This document shows positions 6,501 to 6,522 of a stretch of 6,522 nucleotides of DNA, one piece after another. The notes under the pieces are model-generated. The model was not told the DNA's origin, did no database searches, and saw only the letters and a list, made by a program, of their open reading frames with translations. How positions within the stretch are numbered: the stretch's first letter is position 1; every line of letters starts with the position of its first letter. The position numbers and the translations under genes are program-made. Source of the DNA: Clostridia bacterium (GTDB lineage: Bacteria; Bacillota_A; Clostridia; Christensenellales; Aristaeellaceae); NCBI GenBank assembly GCA_900754775.1, contig CAAEDZ010000362.1, positions 1 through 6,522 of the forward strand, read 5' to 3'.

Positions 6501-6522
6501 ACATGTTGCATGACCACGCGGA

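Noticed and set aside
6503..6522. A plus-strand gene starting at ATG 6503 or 6510
   Set aside because: Both lie at or next to the predicted transcription start with no ribosome-binding site, and too little sequence remains to judge.

Overview
This 6.5 kb window is a chromosomal heat-shock locus, almost certainly from a GC-rich member of the Firmicutes (Clostridia-like). Three things point there. The gene order hrcA-grpE-dnaK-dnaJ-prmA is the classic Firmicutes arrangement. A consensus CIRCE operator lies just downstream of a sigma-A type promoter. DnaK is 610 residues long and lacks the roughly 24-residue insertion in the first lobe of the ATPase domain that Gram-negative DnaK proteins carry. 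By eye the DNA is roughly 60-65% G+C, higher in third codon positions. All recognised genes are on the minus strand, so the window reads biologically from right to left.

Right end (about 6356-6522): an intergenic region with two promoters. One fires leftward into a LacI-family regulator gene and carries a dyad and tandem repeats over its -10 and start region that could be an autoregulatory operator. The other is a good rightward promoter (TTGAAC, 17 bp, TATAAT with an extended -10 TG) whose gene lies outside the window. Then 5324-6355 encodes the LacI-family repressor, followed closely by a GC-rich hairpin terminator (5273-5313). Between about 5120 and 5272 is an AT-richer spacer with no gene I can support.

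Middle and left (5119-1): the heat-shock operon. A TTGACA/TACATT promoter and a perfect CIRCE (5053-5079) precede hrcA. I place the hrcA start at the ATG at 5027, not at an upstream in-frame TTG that lies inside CIRCE. grpE follows after 9 nt, dnaK after 48 nt, dnaJ after 120 nt, and prmA starts on the base after the dnaJ stop. prmA runs off the left edge after 88 codons. I see no convincing internal promoter or terminator, so one transcript controlled by HrcA/CIRCE is the simplest model. HrcA represses the operon, and DnaK-DnaJ-GrpE form the Hsp70 folding cycle. PrmA, a ribosomal protein L11 methyltransferase, is a customary passenger.

I did not find an undescribed multi-gene system. The points most worth a second look are post-transcriptional: dnaJ starts with TTG, and its ribosome-binding site and start codon can fold into a small GAAA-tetraloop hairpin. 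The dnaK-dnaJ gap holds a perfect 10-bp hairpin and mutually exclusive pairings. The prmA ribosome-binding site is built from the last glycine codons of dnaJ. The upstream neighbour is a LacI regulator instead of hemW, which commonly precedes hrcA in this phylum.
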